From: Streptomyces sp. NBC_00572 | GTDB lineage: Bacteria; Actinomycetota; Actinomycetes; Streptomycetales; Streptomycetaceae | Direction: 5' to 3' | Assembly (NCBI RefSeq): GCF_026341815.1 | Contig: NZ_JAPENX010000001.1 | Location: 1,488,001-1,552,000 of the forward strand | DNA: 64,000 bases | Shown: piece by piece, positions 37,483 to 45,793 of the stretch | How the letters are laid out: every line of letters begins with the position of its first letter | Position numbering within the stretch: the first letter of the stretch is position 1 | Position numbers and translations under genes: made by a program | Notes under the pieces: model-generated | The model's input: the letters and a program-made list of their open reading frames with translations, nothing else | Databases searched by the model: none | Told to the model about the DNA's origin: nothing

Positions 37483-37566
37483 GTACGACCAAGCCTGTAC
37501 GACCGAGCCAAGACCACCGGCCCCGCACGACGAGCCCTGTACGACGAGCCCTGTACGACGACCAAC
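37483..37566. repeat. 14-bp tandem array between glnH and the helical gene
   Basis: Six consecutive 14-bp units starting at 37483; units 1, 2, 4, 5 and 6 open g(t/c)acgac and carry (c/g)agcc, unit 3 is diverged. The array fills most of the 121-nt gap inside an otherwise tight operon, ending 28 nt before the next ATG. Could be an operator, an attenuator or slippage. Confidence 0.82.
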
Positions 37567-37594
37567 CCGGTACACGGAGAGGAAGAGGTGACCG

Positions 37595-38872
37595 ATGGGC
37601 GTCACGGGACCCCCCGGGCCGGTGATGGACCGGGACGAGGCGGACCGTGCGCTGGCGCGGCTCGGCGCCGAGCACAAGGCGGTCGAGGACTCGCTCCTCG
37701 CACTCCAGGACCACGCGGGCCGCAGGCTGCTCGAAGGGGCCGAGCTGACCGGCACGACCCGGGACCGCTGGGCGGCGACCGAGCGGACCATCACCCTGCT
37801 CTGGACCTGTTTCGACGTGTACACCGGCGCCCTGCGGGACGCCCGTGAGGTGCGCGCCCGGCGCCGTTGGCCCGGCCGTGAGGAGCTGGTGGAGCTGACC
37901 GACCGGCTGCGCGGCGAGAGCGTGCACGTCGCGGGCGGGGCGGGCGAGCAGGGGCTGCTCGCCGAGCGGTTCACCCTGGAGGGCCTCGTCCGGCGGATGA
38001 ACGAGCTGTACGCGTCCTCGCTCGACATGGTGGTCACCGCAGACGCCGTCTGGTCGGCGCTGCCCGCCCGGATAGACCTCCTCGCCGCCGAGCTGGGCCG
38101 GACGCGTTCGCTCGCGCACTCGGTCGGTGTACGGCCCGGGGAGCACCCGGCAGGCGACGAGCTGGAGGACATCACCGCCGAGCTGACCTTGCTGCGCTCC
38201 CAGGTCGTGACCGATCCGCTGGCCTTCTGGCGGCCGGCGGCGGGGAGTTCGGCGCCCGGCGGGGGCCGGCCCGACACCGGGCGGTACGACCGGGCGGCGC
38301 TCGCCCTGGAGGACATCCGGCGGGAGATCGAGGCGGTGCTCGCGGTCCGGCAGGACTCCGAGGACCGGCTGCTCCGGCTGCGGGACGTGCTCTCGCGGGC
38401 GGACCGTACGCTCGCCGAGGCGCGGGCCGCGCGCGGCGAGGTCCTCGCGAAGATCGCCGCCTCCGAGGTGCCGGCCGTCAGCGGGCCGCCGATCGTGCTC
38501 CAGGAGCGGCTCGTGGCCGCCGCCGAGTACCGCAGGCACGCCCAGTGGCACCGGCTCTCCCCGCTCCTGGAGTCCCTGGAGCGGGACGCGGAGGACGAAC
38601 TGCTGCGGGCCCGGGAGTCGCTGACCGCGGTCACGGCCCCGCTCGCGGTCCGGGCGGAGCTGCGCGGCCGGCTCGACGCGTACAAGGCGAAGGTGGCGCG
38701 GCTCGGCGCGGCGGAGGACCCGCTGCTCGTGGAGCGGTACGACGCGGCCCGCCGGATGCTGTGGAGCGCGCCGTGCGACCTGCGGGTCGCGGAACAGGCC
38801 GTGCTGCGCTATCAGCAGGCGGCGGCGGACGTACTGTCCGGCCCGAGAGACGCGGGAGGACGACAGTGGTGA
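37595..38872 (+). CDS. helical cytosolic protein of the glnH-pknG locus
   Basis: 425 residues, unrecognised. No signal peptide or membrane helix. Almost wholly alpha-helical with heptad-like Leu/Glu/Arg stretches (for example residues about 230-290 and 300-390), so coiled-coil or long helical bundles are likely. It sits between glnH and pknG, where mycobacteria have no gene, and its stop is 11 nt from the pknG start. A scaffold or adaptor linking GlnX to PknG is possible; that is inference. ATG at 37595 has GGAAGAGG upstream. Confidence 0.78.
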   Translation: MGVTGPPGPVMDRDEADRALARLGAEHKAVEDSLLALQDHAGRRLLEGAELTGTTRDRWAATERTITLLWTCFDVYTGALRDAREVRARRRWPGREELVELTDRLRGESVHVAGGAGEQGLLAERFTLEGLVRRMNELYASSLDMVVTADAVWSALPARIDLLAAELGRTRSLAHSVGVRPGEHPAGDELEDITAELTLLRSQVVTDPLAFWRPAAGSSAPGGGRPDTGRYDRAALALEDIRREIEAVLAVRQDSEDRLLRLRDVLSRADRTLAEARAARGEVLAKIAASEVPAVSGPPIVLQERLVAAAEYRRHAQWHRLSPLLESLERDAEDELLRARESLTAVTAPLAVRAELRGRLDAYKAKVARLGAAEDPLLVERYDAARRMLWSAPCDLRVAEQAVLRYQQAAADVLSGPRDAGGRQW

Positions 38873-38897
38873 GCGGGGAACAGTGGTGAGCGGGGAG
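38864..38897. repeat. 17-bp tandem duplication across the pknG start
   Basis: Two adjacent 17-bp copies (38864-38880, 38881-38897) of cagtggtgagcgggga plus one differing base. Each copy has a GTGGTG start pair. The first copy also supplies the stop of the upstream gene and a 7-codon frame; the second holds the pknG start. Confidence 0.9.
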
Positions 38898-41453
38898 ACG
38901 GGCGTGGGGAGCTGTCAGCGGCCTTCGTGCGAGGGTTCGTACGAGGACATGGGAGGCGGCGAGCTGTACTGCGACACCTGCGGGCTCGCCCCGGTGGTCG
39001 CACCCGGCGGGCTCATCGGCTCGACGCCGACCGGGATGGCCGTGCCCGGCAGAGGGACGGGTACGAGCAGCGGTGTCGGGGCGCCGGACTCCAGCTCCTC
39101 GCGGAGCAGTTCGCTGGCGTCCTCGCGGGCCTCGTCGCGCTCGTCGACCTCCCGCCGTTCGGTCTCCGGGCGGCTCTCGCGCTCGCTCTCCGGGGCCTCC
39201 ACGTCCCGCTCGGTGTCGGTGCGCAGCTCGGGGACGTCGACCGGTCAGTCGGCCCGCAACCGGCTGGGCGCCGGCCTGGTGTCGATCCCCGAGGTGCCGC
39301 GCCCCGACCCGCGGGCGGCGGTCATGGAGAACCCCGAGGTTCCCGAGCGGAAGCGTTTCTGCTCCCGCTCGGACTGCGGGGCCCCGGTGGGCCGTTCGCG
39401 GGGTGACCGGCCGGGCCGCACGGAAGGCTTCTGCACCAAGTGCGGACACCCGTACTCCTTCGTGCCGAAGCTGCGCGGCGGGGACATCGTCCACGGCCAG
39501 TACGAGGTCGCGGGCTGTCTCGCGCACGGCGGCCTCGGCTGGATCTATCTCGCCGTCGACCGGGCCGTCTCCGACCGGTGGGTCGTCCTCAAGGGCCTCC
39601 TCGACACCGGTGACCAGGACGCCATGGCCGCCGCGATCTCCGAGCGCCGCTTCCTCGCCGAGATCGAGCACTCCAACATCGTCCGCATCTACAACTTCGT
39701 CGAGCACCTCGACCAGCGCACCGGCTCCATGGACGGCTACATCGTCATGGAGTACGTCGGCGGCAAGTCCCTCAAGGAGATCGCCAACGACCGGCGCACC
39801 CCGGACGGCCGCCGCGATCCGCTGCCGGTCGAGCAGGCCTGCGCGTACGGGATCGAAGCCCTTGAGGCGCTCGGGCACCTGCACAGCCGGAACCTGCTCT
39901 ACTGCGACTTCAAGGTCGACAACGCCATCCAGTCCGAGGATCAGCTCAAGCTCATCGACATGGGCGCGGTCCGGCGGATGGACGACGACGAGTCCGCGAT
40001 CTACGGCACCGTCGGCTACCAGGCGCCGGAGGTGGCCGAGGTCGGGCCCTCGGTGGCGAGCGACCTGTACACGGTGGCGCGCACCCTCGCGGTGATGACC
40101 TTCGACTTCCAGGGCTACACGAACGTCTTCGTGGACTCGCTGCCCGACCCGGACAACATCGCGGTCTTCCGGACGTACGAGTCGTTCTACCGCTTCCTGG
40201 TCCGCGCCACCGACCCGGACCCGGCCCGCCGGTTCGCCTCCGCGCAGGAGATGGCCGAGCAGCTGACGGGTGTGCTGCGGGAGGTCGTGGCGCTCCAGTC
40301 GGGGCGGCCGCGGCCCGCGCTTTCGACGCTGTTCGGTACGGAGGTACGGGTCACGGACACGGCCCTGTTCGCCGAACTGACGGAGGACGTGTCGCTGCTC
40401 GGGGCACGGCGGGGGCGGAAACGGCCCGCGCTGCCCGGTGCTGTGCCGGGCACCGTGCCCGATGCCGCACTGCCCGCCGGGCCGGGGGCTGAGGCACCCG
40501 CCGCCGCGCCCGGGCTCGGGGCGCTGCTCGCGCCGCTCGACACGCCCGCCACCGCGCTCGCGCTGCCCGTGCCGCGCGTCGACACGGGCGACCCCAACGC
40601 CGGCTTCCTCGCCGGTCTCGCGGCCGCCGCGCCCGGCGAGCTGCTCGCCGCGCTCCAGGCGGCGCCCGCGCCCTCCGCCGAGCTGCGGCTGCGTACCCTG
40701 CGGGCACATCTGGAGCTCGGCGACCTGCCGTCGGCCGTCCGGACCCTGGCCGGCCTCGAGGAGCGGGACCCGGACGACTGGCGGGTCGTCTGGTACCGGG
40801 GCGTCGCCTCCCTGGTCACCGGCGACCACGAGCACGCGGCGCTCGCCTTCGACGCGGTGTACGACGCCTTCCCGGGCGAGCCGTCGCCGAAGCTGGCCCT
40901 CGGGATCTGCGCCGAGGTGCTCGGCCAGCTGGACAACGCCGCCGAGTACTACCGTCTGGTGTGGGCCACCGACCCCAGCTTCGTCAGCGCGGCCTTCGGG
41001 CTCGCCCGGGTGCAGCTCGCGGCCGGGGACCGGATCGGAGCCGTACAGACGCTGGAATCCGTACCGGAGGCCTCGATCCACTACACGGCGGCCCGGGTGG
41101 CGACCGTCCGGGCGCGGCTGCGGCGGCGCCCGGCGCGGGAACCGCTCGGCGCCGATCTGACGGCGGCCGCGGCGCAGGTCTCGGCGCTCCAGGGCTTCGG
41201 TCTGGACGCGGTGCGGCGGGAGCAGTTGTCGACGGAGGTCCTCGGGACGGCCCTCGACTGGGTACTCTCCGGGAGTCCCGGTGCGGAACCGGGCGGCGGC
41301 GCGCTGCTGCTCGGAAGTGAACTGGACGAGCGCGGACTGCGCTTCGGCCTCGAACGCTCGTACCGGGTGCTGGCCCGGCTCGCCCAGCAGGGCGAGGAGA
41401 GGATCGAACTGGTGGAGCGGGCCAACCGCTTCCGCCCCCGGACGTGGGTGTGA
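38883..41453 (+). CDS. pknG: Ser/Thr protein kinase PknG
   Basis: 856 residues, longer than mycobacterial PknG (about 750). Domain order: an extra zinc ribbon (Cys11/16/30/33), a Ser/Arg-rich linker (70-127), the PknG rubredoxin domain (Cys160/165/184/187), the kinase domain and C-terminal TPR helices. Kinase residues: HGGLGWIYLA loop at 215-224, Lys237, catalytic Asp342 in YCDFKVDN (non-RD, as in PknG) and DMG at 359-361. In mycobacteria PknG phosphorylates the FHA protein GarA to adjust 2-oxoglutarate metabolism. Starts at GTG 38883 or 38886. Phosphatase, vWA and FHA genes follow. Confidence 0.95.
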   Translation: MVSGETGVGSCQRPSCEGSYEDMGGGELYCDTCGLAPVVAPGGLIGSTPTGMAVPGRGTGTSSGVGAPDSSSSRSSSLASSRASSRSSTSRRSVSGRLSRSLSGASTSRSVSVRSSGTSTGQSARNRLGAGLVSIPEVPRPDPRAAVMENPEVPERKRFCSRSDCGAPVGRSRGDRPGRTEGFCTKCGHPYSFVPKLRGGDIVHGQYEVAGCLAHGGLGWIYLAVDRAVSDRWVVLKGLLDTGDQDAMAAAISERRFLAEIEHSNIVRIYNFVEHLDQRTGSMDGYIVMEYVGGKSLKEIANDRRTPDGRRDPLPVEQACAYGIEALEALGHLHSRNLLYCDFKVDNAIQSEDQLKLIDMGAVRRMDDDESAIYGTVGYQAPEVAEVGPSVASDLYTVARTLAVMTFDFQGYTNVFVDSLPDPDNIAVFRTYESFYRFLVRATDPDPARRFASAQEMAEQLTGVLREVVALQSGRPRPALSTLFGTEVRVTDTALFAELTEDVSLLGARRGRKRPALPGAVPGTVPDAALPAGPGAEAPAAAPGLGALLAPLDTPATALALPVPRVDTGDPNAGFLAGLAAAAPGELLAALQAAPAPSAELRLRTLRAHLELGDLPSAVRTLAGLEERDPDDWRVVWYRGVASLVTGDHEHAALAFDAVYDAFPGEPSPKLALGICAEVLGQLDNAAEYYRLVWATDPSFVSAAFGLARVQLAAGDRIGAVQTLESVPEASIHYTAARVATVRARLRRRPAREPLGADLTAAAAQVSALQGFGLDAVRREQLSTEVLGTALDWVLSGSPGAEPGGGALLLGSELDERGLRFGLERSYRVLARLAQQGEERIELVERANRFRPRTWV

Positions 41454-41455
41454 GG

Positions 41456-42883
41456 ATGTCCCAGAAGCCGAAGCCGTCGCACGGTCTCATCGCCTGCCCG
41501 GACTGCGCGGAGCCCCTTGAGTCGGGTGACCGGTTCTGCGGGGCGTGCGGTCACGACCTGATGGCCGTGCCCGCCGCCGGGGCCGAGCCGGACCGCCCGA
41601 CCGTGGTCATCGGCACCCCCGTGGCCTGGCCGGACGCCCCTCCCCGGGACCCCGGTTCGCTGTCGACCGCGACCCAGCACCCGGGCGACCTGCCGGGCAC
41701 CGACTCCGGTGGCCACGACCTGCCCACGATGGCGGTCCGCACGGACGGGCCGGTGCCGCCCGGCGCGTCCGGGGAGACCACGACGGGCAGCGGTGACTTC
41801 GAGCTGGCGGCCCCGGACCCGCGCGCGGCGGTACGGGCGGACCCGGCGCCGCCCCCCACCCCGGCCCCGGCCGCTGCTCCGGCCCCCGCACCCGCACCGG
41901 CCCCCGCCGCTGCCACGTCCTCCGCACCGGCCCCCGCCACTGCCGCTGTGCCCACCGCTGCCGCCCTGTGCGTGGCGTGCCGGGCCGGACGGGTGGACAC
42001 CGACGGCTACTGCGAGAACTGCGGGCACGCGCAGCCCCGCGAGCGCGACCACATGGAGCGGGAGCTCGGCAGCGTCGCCGCCGTCTCCGACCGGGGGCTG
42101 CGCCATCACCGCAACGAGGACGCGTTCGCCGTCTCCGCGACGACGCTCCCCGACGGTTCCCCCGCCACCCTCGCGATCGTCTGCGACGGCGTGTCCTCGG
42201 CGACCCGGCCCGACGAGGCCTCCGCCGCCGCCGCGGAGGCGGCCGGCGCCTCGCTGCTCGCCGCGCTCCCCCGGGGAACGCACCCGCAGCAGGCGATGCA
42301 CGAGGCGATCGTGGCCGCCGCCGAGGCCGTCAACTCCCTCGCGGAGGAGCCCGGTCAGGACGGTGCCGAGCACGACCCGCACCGCCACCGCAACGCCCCG
42401 GCCTGCACCATCGTGGGCTCCGTCGTCGCCGACGGCCTGCTCGTCGTGGGCTGGGTCGGCGACAGCCGCGTCTACTGGGTGCCGGACGACCGGGCCACCC
42501 CGGCCGCCCGGCTCACCGAGGACGACTCGTGGGCCGCGCAGATGGTCGCGGCGGGTCTGATGAACGAGGCGGAGGCGTACGCGGACGAGCGCGCCCACGC
42601 GATCACCGGCTGGCTGGGCGCCGACGCGTACGAACTGGAGCCGCACACGGCCGCGTTCAAGCCTGACCGGTCCGGTGTGGTCGTGGTCTGCACGGACGGC
42701 CTGTGGAACTACGCCGAGGGCGCCGATGACATGGCCAGGGTCGTCCCGGCCGACGCGTCCGACCGCCCGCTGCACAGCGCCCAGGTGCTGGTCGGCCACG
42801 CCCTGGACGGCGGAGGCCACGACAACATCACGGTCGCGCTCGTGCCGTTCACCGTCACTCCCCAAGGGGCAGGATCCGCCTGA
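41456..42883 (+). CDS. PP2C phosphatase with two zinc ribbons
   Basis: 475 residues from ATG 41456 (a GTG at 41450 would overlap the pknG stop). N-terminal zinc ribbon Cys14/17/28/31, a Pro/Ala-rich linker, second ribbon Cys172/175/186/189, then a PP2C domain: HRNEDAF, CDGVSSATRP, GWVGDSRVYWV, CTDGLWNY and HDNITVALV give the metal-binding aspartates. It most likely reverses PknG phosphorylation. Mycobacterial PknG lacks such a neighbour as far as I recall. Confidence 0.93.
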   Translation: MSQKPKPSHGLIACPDCAEPLESGDRFCGACGHDLMAVPAAGAEPDRPTVVIGTPVAWPDAPPRDPGSLSTATQHPGDLPGTDSGGHDLPTMAVRTDGPVPPGASGETTTGSGDFELAAPDPRAAVRADPAPPPTPAPAAAPAPAPAPAPAAATSSAPAPATAAVPTAAALCVACRAGRVDTDGYCENCGHAQPRERDHMERELGSVAAVSDRGLRHHRNEDAFAVSATTLPDGSPATLAIVCDGVSSATRPDEASAAAAEAAGASLLAALPRGTHPQQAMHEAIVAAAEAVNSLAEEPGQDGAEHDPHRHRNAPACTIVGSVVADGLLVVGWVGDSRVYWVPDDRATPAARLTEDDSWAAQMVAAGLMNEAEAYADERAHAITGWLGADAYELEPHTAAFKPDRSGVVVVCTDGLWNYAEGADDMARVVPADASDRPLHSAQVLVGHALDGGGHDNITVALVPFTVTPQGAGSA

Positions 42884-42944
42884 GCGGCCGCCGATCCCCT
42901 GTCCCTTCACCGTTTGACCGTTGTTGCCCGAGGAGCCGTAACAG

Positions 42945-44276
42945 ATGGCGAACTTCTCCAAGTCGACCGTGCCGCAGTTCTCGGTGGACGTCTACCAGAA
43001 CGAGTTCCTGCCCGAGGGCGGCCGGGACGTCAGCGCGATCGTCACGGTCACCTCGACCGGGGGCGGCACCAGCGGCCGACACCCGCTCGCCCCGATGGGC
43101 GGCGGCGCGGCCGGTGTCGTGATCATGGTCGACTGCTCCGGTTCGATGGACTACCCCGCCACCAAGATGCGCGGCGCGCGCGAGGCGACCGCCGCCGCCG
43201 TCGACACCCTGCGCGACGGCACTGCGTTCGCCGTGGTCGCCGGCACGCACGTGGCGAAGGAGGTCTACCCGGGGAACGGCCGCCTCGCCGTCGCCGACGC
43301 AAGGACCCGGGCCGAGGCCAAGGAGTCGCTGCGGCGGCTGAGCGCGGGCGGCGGTACGGCGATCGGCACCTGGCTGCGGCTCGCGGACCGGCTGCTGTCC
43401 TCCGCCGACCTCACCATCCGGCACGGCATCCTGCTCACCGACGGCCGCAACGAGCACGAGACTCCTGAGGAGCTGCGGGCCGCGCTCGACGCCTGCGCGG
43501 GCCGCTTCACCTGTGACGCGCGCGGCGTGGGCACCGACTGGGAGGTCAAGGAGGTCACCGGGATCGCCTCTGCACTCCTCGGCACCGCCGACATCGTCGC
43601 CGACCCGTCCGCCCTCGCCGACGACTTCACGTCGATGATGGGGAACGCGATGGGCAAGGGCGTGGCCGACGTCGCGCTACGCCTGTGGACCCCGGTCGGG
43701 GTGGAGATCAGCTTCGTGAAGCAGGTGGCGCCGACGGTCGAGGACCTGACCGGGCGGCGTACGGAGGCCGGGCCGCGCGCCGGGGACTACCCGACGGGCT
43801 CGTGGGGCGACGAGTCCCGCGACTACCACGTGAGCGTGCGGGTCCCACAGGCCGCCGTGGGCCAGGAGATGCTGGCCGCCCGGGTCTCCCTGATCGCGCC
43901 GGACCCGCTGGGCGGCGACCCCAGGCCGCTGTCCCAAGGACTGGTACGGGCGGTGTGGACGGACGACCTGGCGATGTCGACGTCGATCAACCCGCAGGTC
44001 GCGCACTACACGGGCCAGGCCGAGCTGGCGGACGTCATCCAGCAGGGGTTGGATGCCCGCAAATCGGGCGATCACGACGGCGCGACGGCGAAATTGGGCC
44101 GCGCCGTGCAGCTCGCGGCGGCCTCCGGCAACGCGGATACGGCGAAACTGCTTTCGAAGGTGGTCGACGTCGTCGATGCGGCGACCGGTACTGTGCGTTT
44201 GAAGGCGAAGGTCGCGGAAGCGGACGAGATGACACTCGAAACCCGCTCCACCAAGACCGTTCGCGTCAAGAGGTAG
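42945..44276 (+). CDS. von Willebrand factor A domain protein
   Basis: 443 residues, cytosolic. The vWA domain holds a complete MIDAS: Asp63-x-Ser65-x-Ser67 (VDCSGSMDY), a Thr in GTAIGTWL and Asp in LTDGRNEH. A beta-rich middle and a C-terminal helical hairpin (residues about 350-420) with repeat-like Ala helices follow. It resembles the vWA member of TerY-phosphatase-kinase triads. Probably a metal-dependent adaptor that holds partners of the kinase/phosphatase pair. ATG at 42945 has GAGGAG upstream. Confidence 0.9.
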   Translation: MANFSKSTVPQFSVDVYQNEFLPEGGRDVSAIVTVTSTGGGTSGRHPLAPMGGGAAGVVIMVDCSGSMDYPATKMRGAREATAAAVDTLRDGTAFAVVAGTHVAKEVYPGNGRLAVADARTRAEAKESLRRLSAGGGTAIGTWLRLADRLLSSADLTIRHGILLTDGRNEHETPEELRAALDACAGRFTCDARGVGTDWEVKEVTGIASALLGTADIVADPSALADDFTSMMGNAMGKGVADVALRLWTPVGVEISFVKQVAPTVEDLTGRRTEAGPRAGDYPTGSWGDESRDYHVSVRVPQAAVGQEMLAARVSLIAPDPLGGDPRPLSQGLVRAVWTDDLAMSTSINPQVAHYTGQAELADVIQQGLDARKSGDHDGATAKLGRAVQLAAASGNADTAKLLSKVVDVVDAATGTVRLKAKVAEADEMTLETRSTKTVRVKR

Positions 44277-44317
44277 CCCGGCCAGCGGGCCGGACGACGA
44301 GAGGGGGAAGCACCGAC

Positions 44318-45793
44318 ATGCCTACCTGCCCGAACGGACACCAGTCGGTCTCCGACGACTGGTGCGAGGTCTGCGGCCATCGCATGGCCGGGGCGGGTGC
44401 GCCGACGGGTGCCGTACCGCCGCCTCCCCCGCCGCCACCCCCCGCGTACGGATATCCCGGCCCCGGCGGCCCTGGCCAGCCCCCGGCGGGCCCGCCGACC
44501 GGCGCCCCCGGCGGGTACGGCGGCCCTGACGGCCCCGGTGGCTACGGCGGTCCCGAAGGTCCCGGTACTCCCGGCGGCTACGGCGGCCCCGGTGGCCCCG
44601 GTGGCTATGGTGCTCCCTCCGCCCCCGGTGGCTTCGGCCCCGGTGGCGACCCGAACGCGACGGCCCAGGCGGAGCTCTGCCCGCAGTGCCGTACCCCGCG
44701 CGAGCACATGGCACCGTTCTGTGAGGAGTGCCGCTGGAACTTCCTCACGAACACGGCGACCTCGTACACGCCGGTGGCCCCGCAGAACATCCCGTCGCCG
44801 CAGCGCCAGCAGGGCCCGCCGCCCGGTCTGAACCTGCCGCCGGGCTTCCAGTCCACGCCGCCGCCCCCGCAGGGACAGCAGCCGGGACAGCCGCAGCCGC
44901 AGGACCCCTTCGGTTACCAGGGCTCGCGGCCCTCGCAGGTGAACCGTCCCGCCGAACCGCTGGGCGGCGACGCCACCCACCACCAGGCCCCGCCGCAGCG
45001 CCCGCCGGCGCAGCAGCAGCCCGGTCCGGCGGGTCAGGGCGACCCCTTCGGTCCTCCCGGTCAGGGTGACCCCTTCGGTCCTCCCGGTCAGCAGCCGCCC
45101 GCGCCTCCGGCGTACCTCCAGACCCCGTCCGCACCGCCGGCCGCTCCGGTCCAGGCCCCGGCGCCGCCCGCGCCGCCGCAGCCGCGCGCGGACGACGACT
45201 GGGTGCTTTCGCCGCCGTCGCAGCATCAGGCACCTCCGCAGCCTCCGCAGCACCAGGGGCCCCCGCCGCACATGGCGCCCCCGCCGCCGCACCAGGGGCA
45301 GTACGAGGCTCCCCAGCACCAGGCCCCGCCGCCCCCGCCCCAGCACCAGGCGCCTCCGCAGCAGCAGTTCCAGCCGCCGCGGCAGCCACTGTCCTGGACC
45401 GCGGTGATCGGCCCGGACCGCGAGTACTTCATGGCGATGATGCAGCGCAGCGGTCCGGAGGCCGGGGGCCTGAACCTGCCCGCGTACTCCCCGGACAAGC
45501 ACCTGCCGCTCCAGGGCAACCAGATCTCCATCGGCCGCCGCCGGCACTCCACCGGCGAGTCCCCGGACATCGACCTCTCGGTGCCGCCGGAGGACCCGGG
45601 CGTCTCCCACCAGCACGCCGTGCTGGTGCAGCAGCCGGACGGTTCGTGGGCGGTGGTGGACCAGAACTCCACCAACGGCACCACGATCAACGGCGGCGAG
45701 GAGCCGATCCAGCCCTACGTCCCCGTCCAGCTCCAGGACGGCGACCGGGTGCACGTCGGCGCCTGGACGACGATCACGATCCGCGTGGGCTGA
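44318..45793 (+). CDS. FHA-domain protein with two zinc ribbons and Pro/Gln-rich linker
   Basis: 491 residues. Zinc ribbon 1 (Cys4, His8, Cys16, Cys19), a Gly/Pro-rich stretch with GGYGGP repeats, zinc ribbon 2 (Cys121/124/135/138), about 200 residues rich in Pro and Gln, and a C-terminal FHA domain (about 395-491) with ISIGRRR, SHQHA and NSTNGT, the phosphothreonine-binding residues. The natural phospho-reader and perhaps substrate of the PknG locus, playing the part of GarA, although GarA is short and lacks ribbons. RBS GAGGGGGA. Its stop abuts the next convergent gene. Confidence 0.92.
   Translation: MPTCPNGHQSVSDDWCEVCGHRMAGAGAPTGAVPPPPPPPPPAYGYPGPGGPGQPPAGPPTGAPGGYGGPDGPGGYGGPEGPGTPGGYGGPGGPGGYGAPSAPGGFGPGGDPNATAQAELCPQCRTPREHMAPFCEECRWNFLTNTATSYTPVAPQNIPSPQRQQGPPPGLNLPPGFQSTPPPPQGQQPGQPQPQDPFGYQGSRPSQVNRPAEPLGGDATHHQAPPQRPPAQQQPGPAGQGDPFGPPGQGDPFGPPGQQPPAPPAYLQTPSAPPAAPVQAPAPPAPPQPRADDDWVLSPPSQHQAPPQPPQHQGPPPHMAPPPPHQGQYEAPQHQAPPPPPQHQAPPQQQFQPPRQPLSWTAVIGPDREYFMAMMQRSGPEAGGLNLPAYSPDKHLPLQGNQISIGRRRHSTGESPDIDLSVPPEDPGVSHQHAVLVQQPDGSWAVVDQNSTNGTTINGGEEPIQPYVPVQLQDGDRVHVGAWTTITIRVG

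Noticed and set aside
35003..45793. Type VI secretion-type kinase/phosphatase/FHA control module
   Set aside because: No T6SS structural gene is present; the PknG, GlnH and GlnX features explain the locus better.
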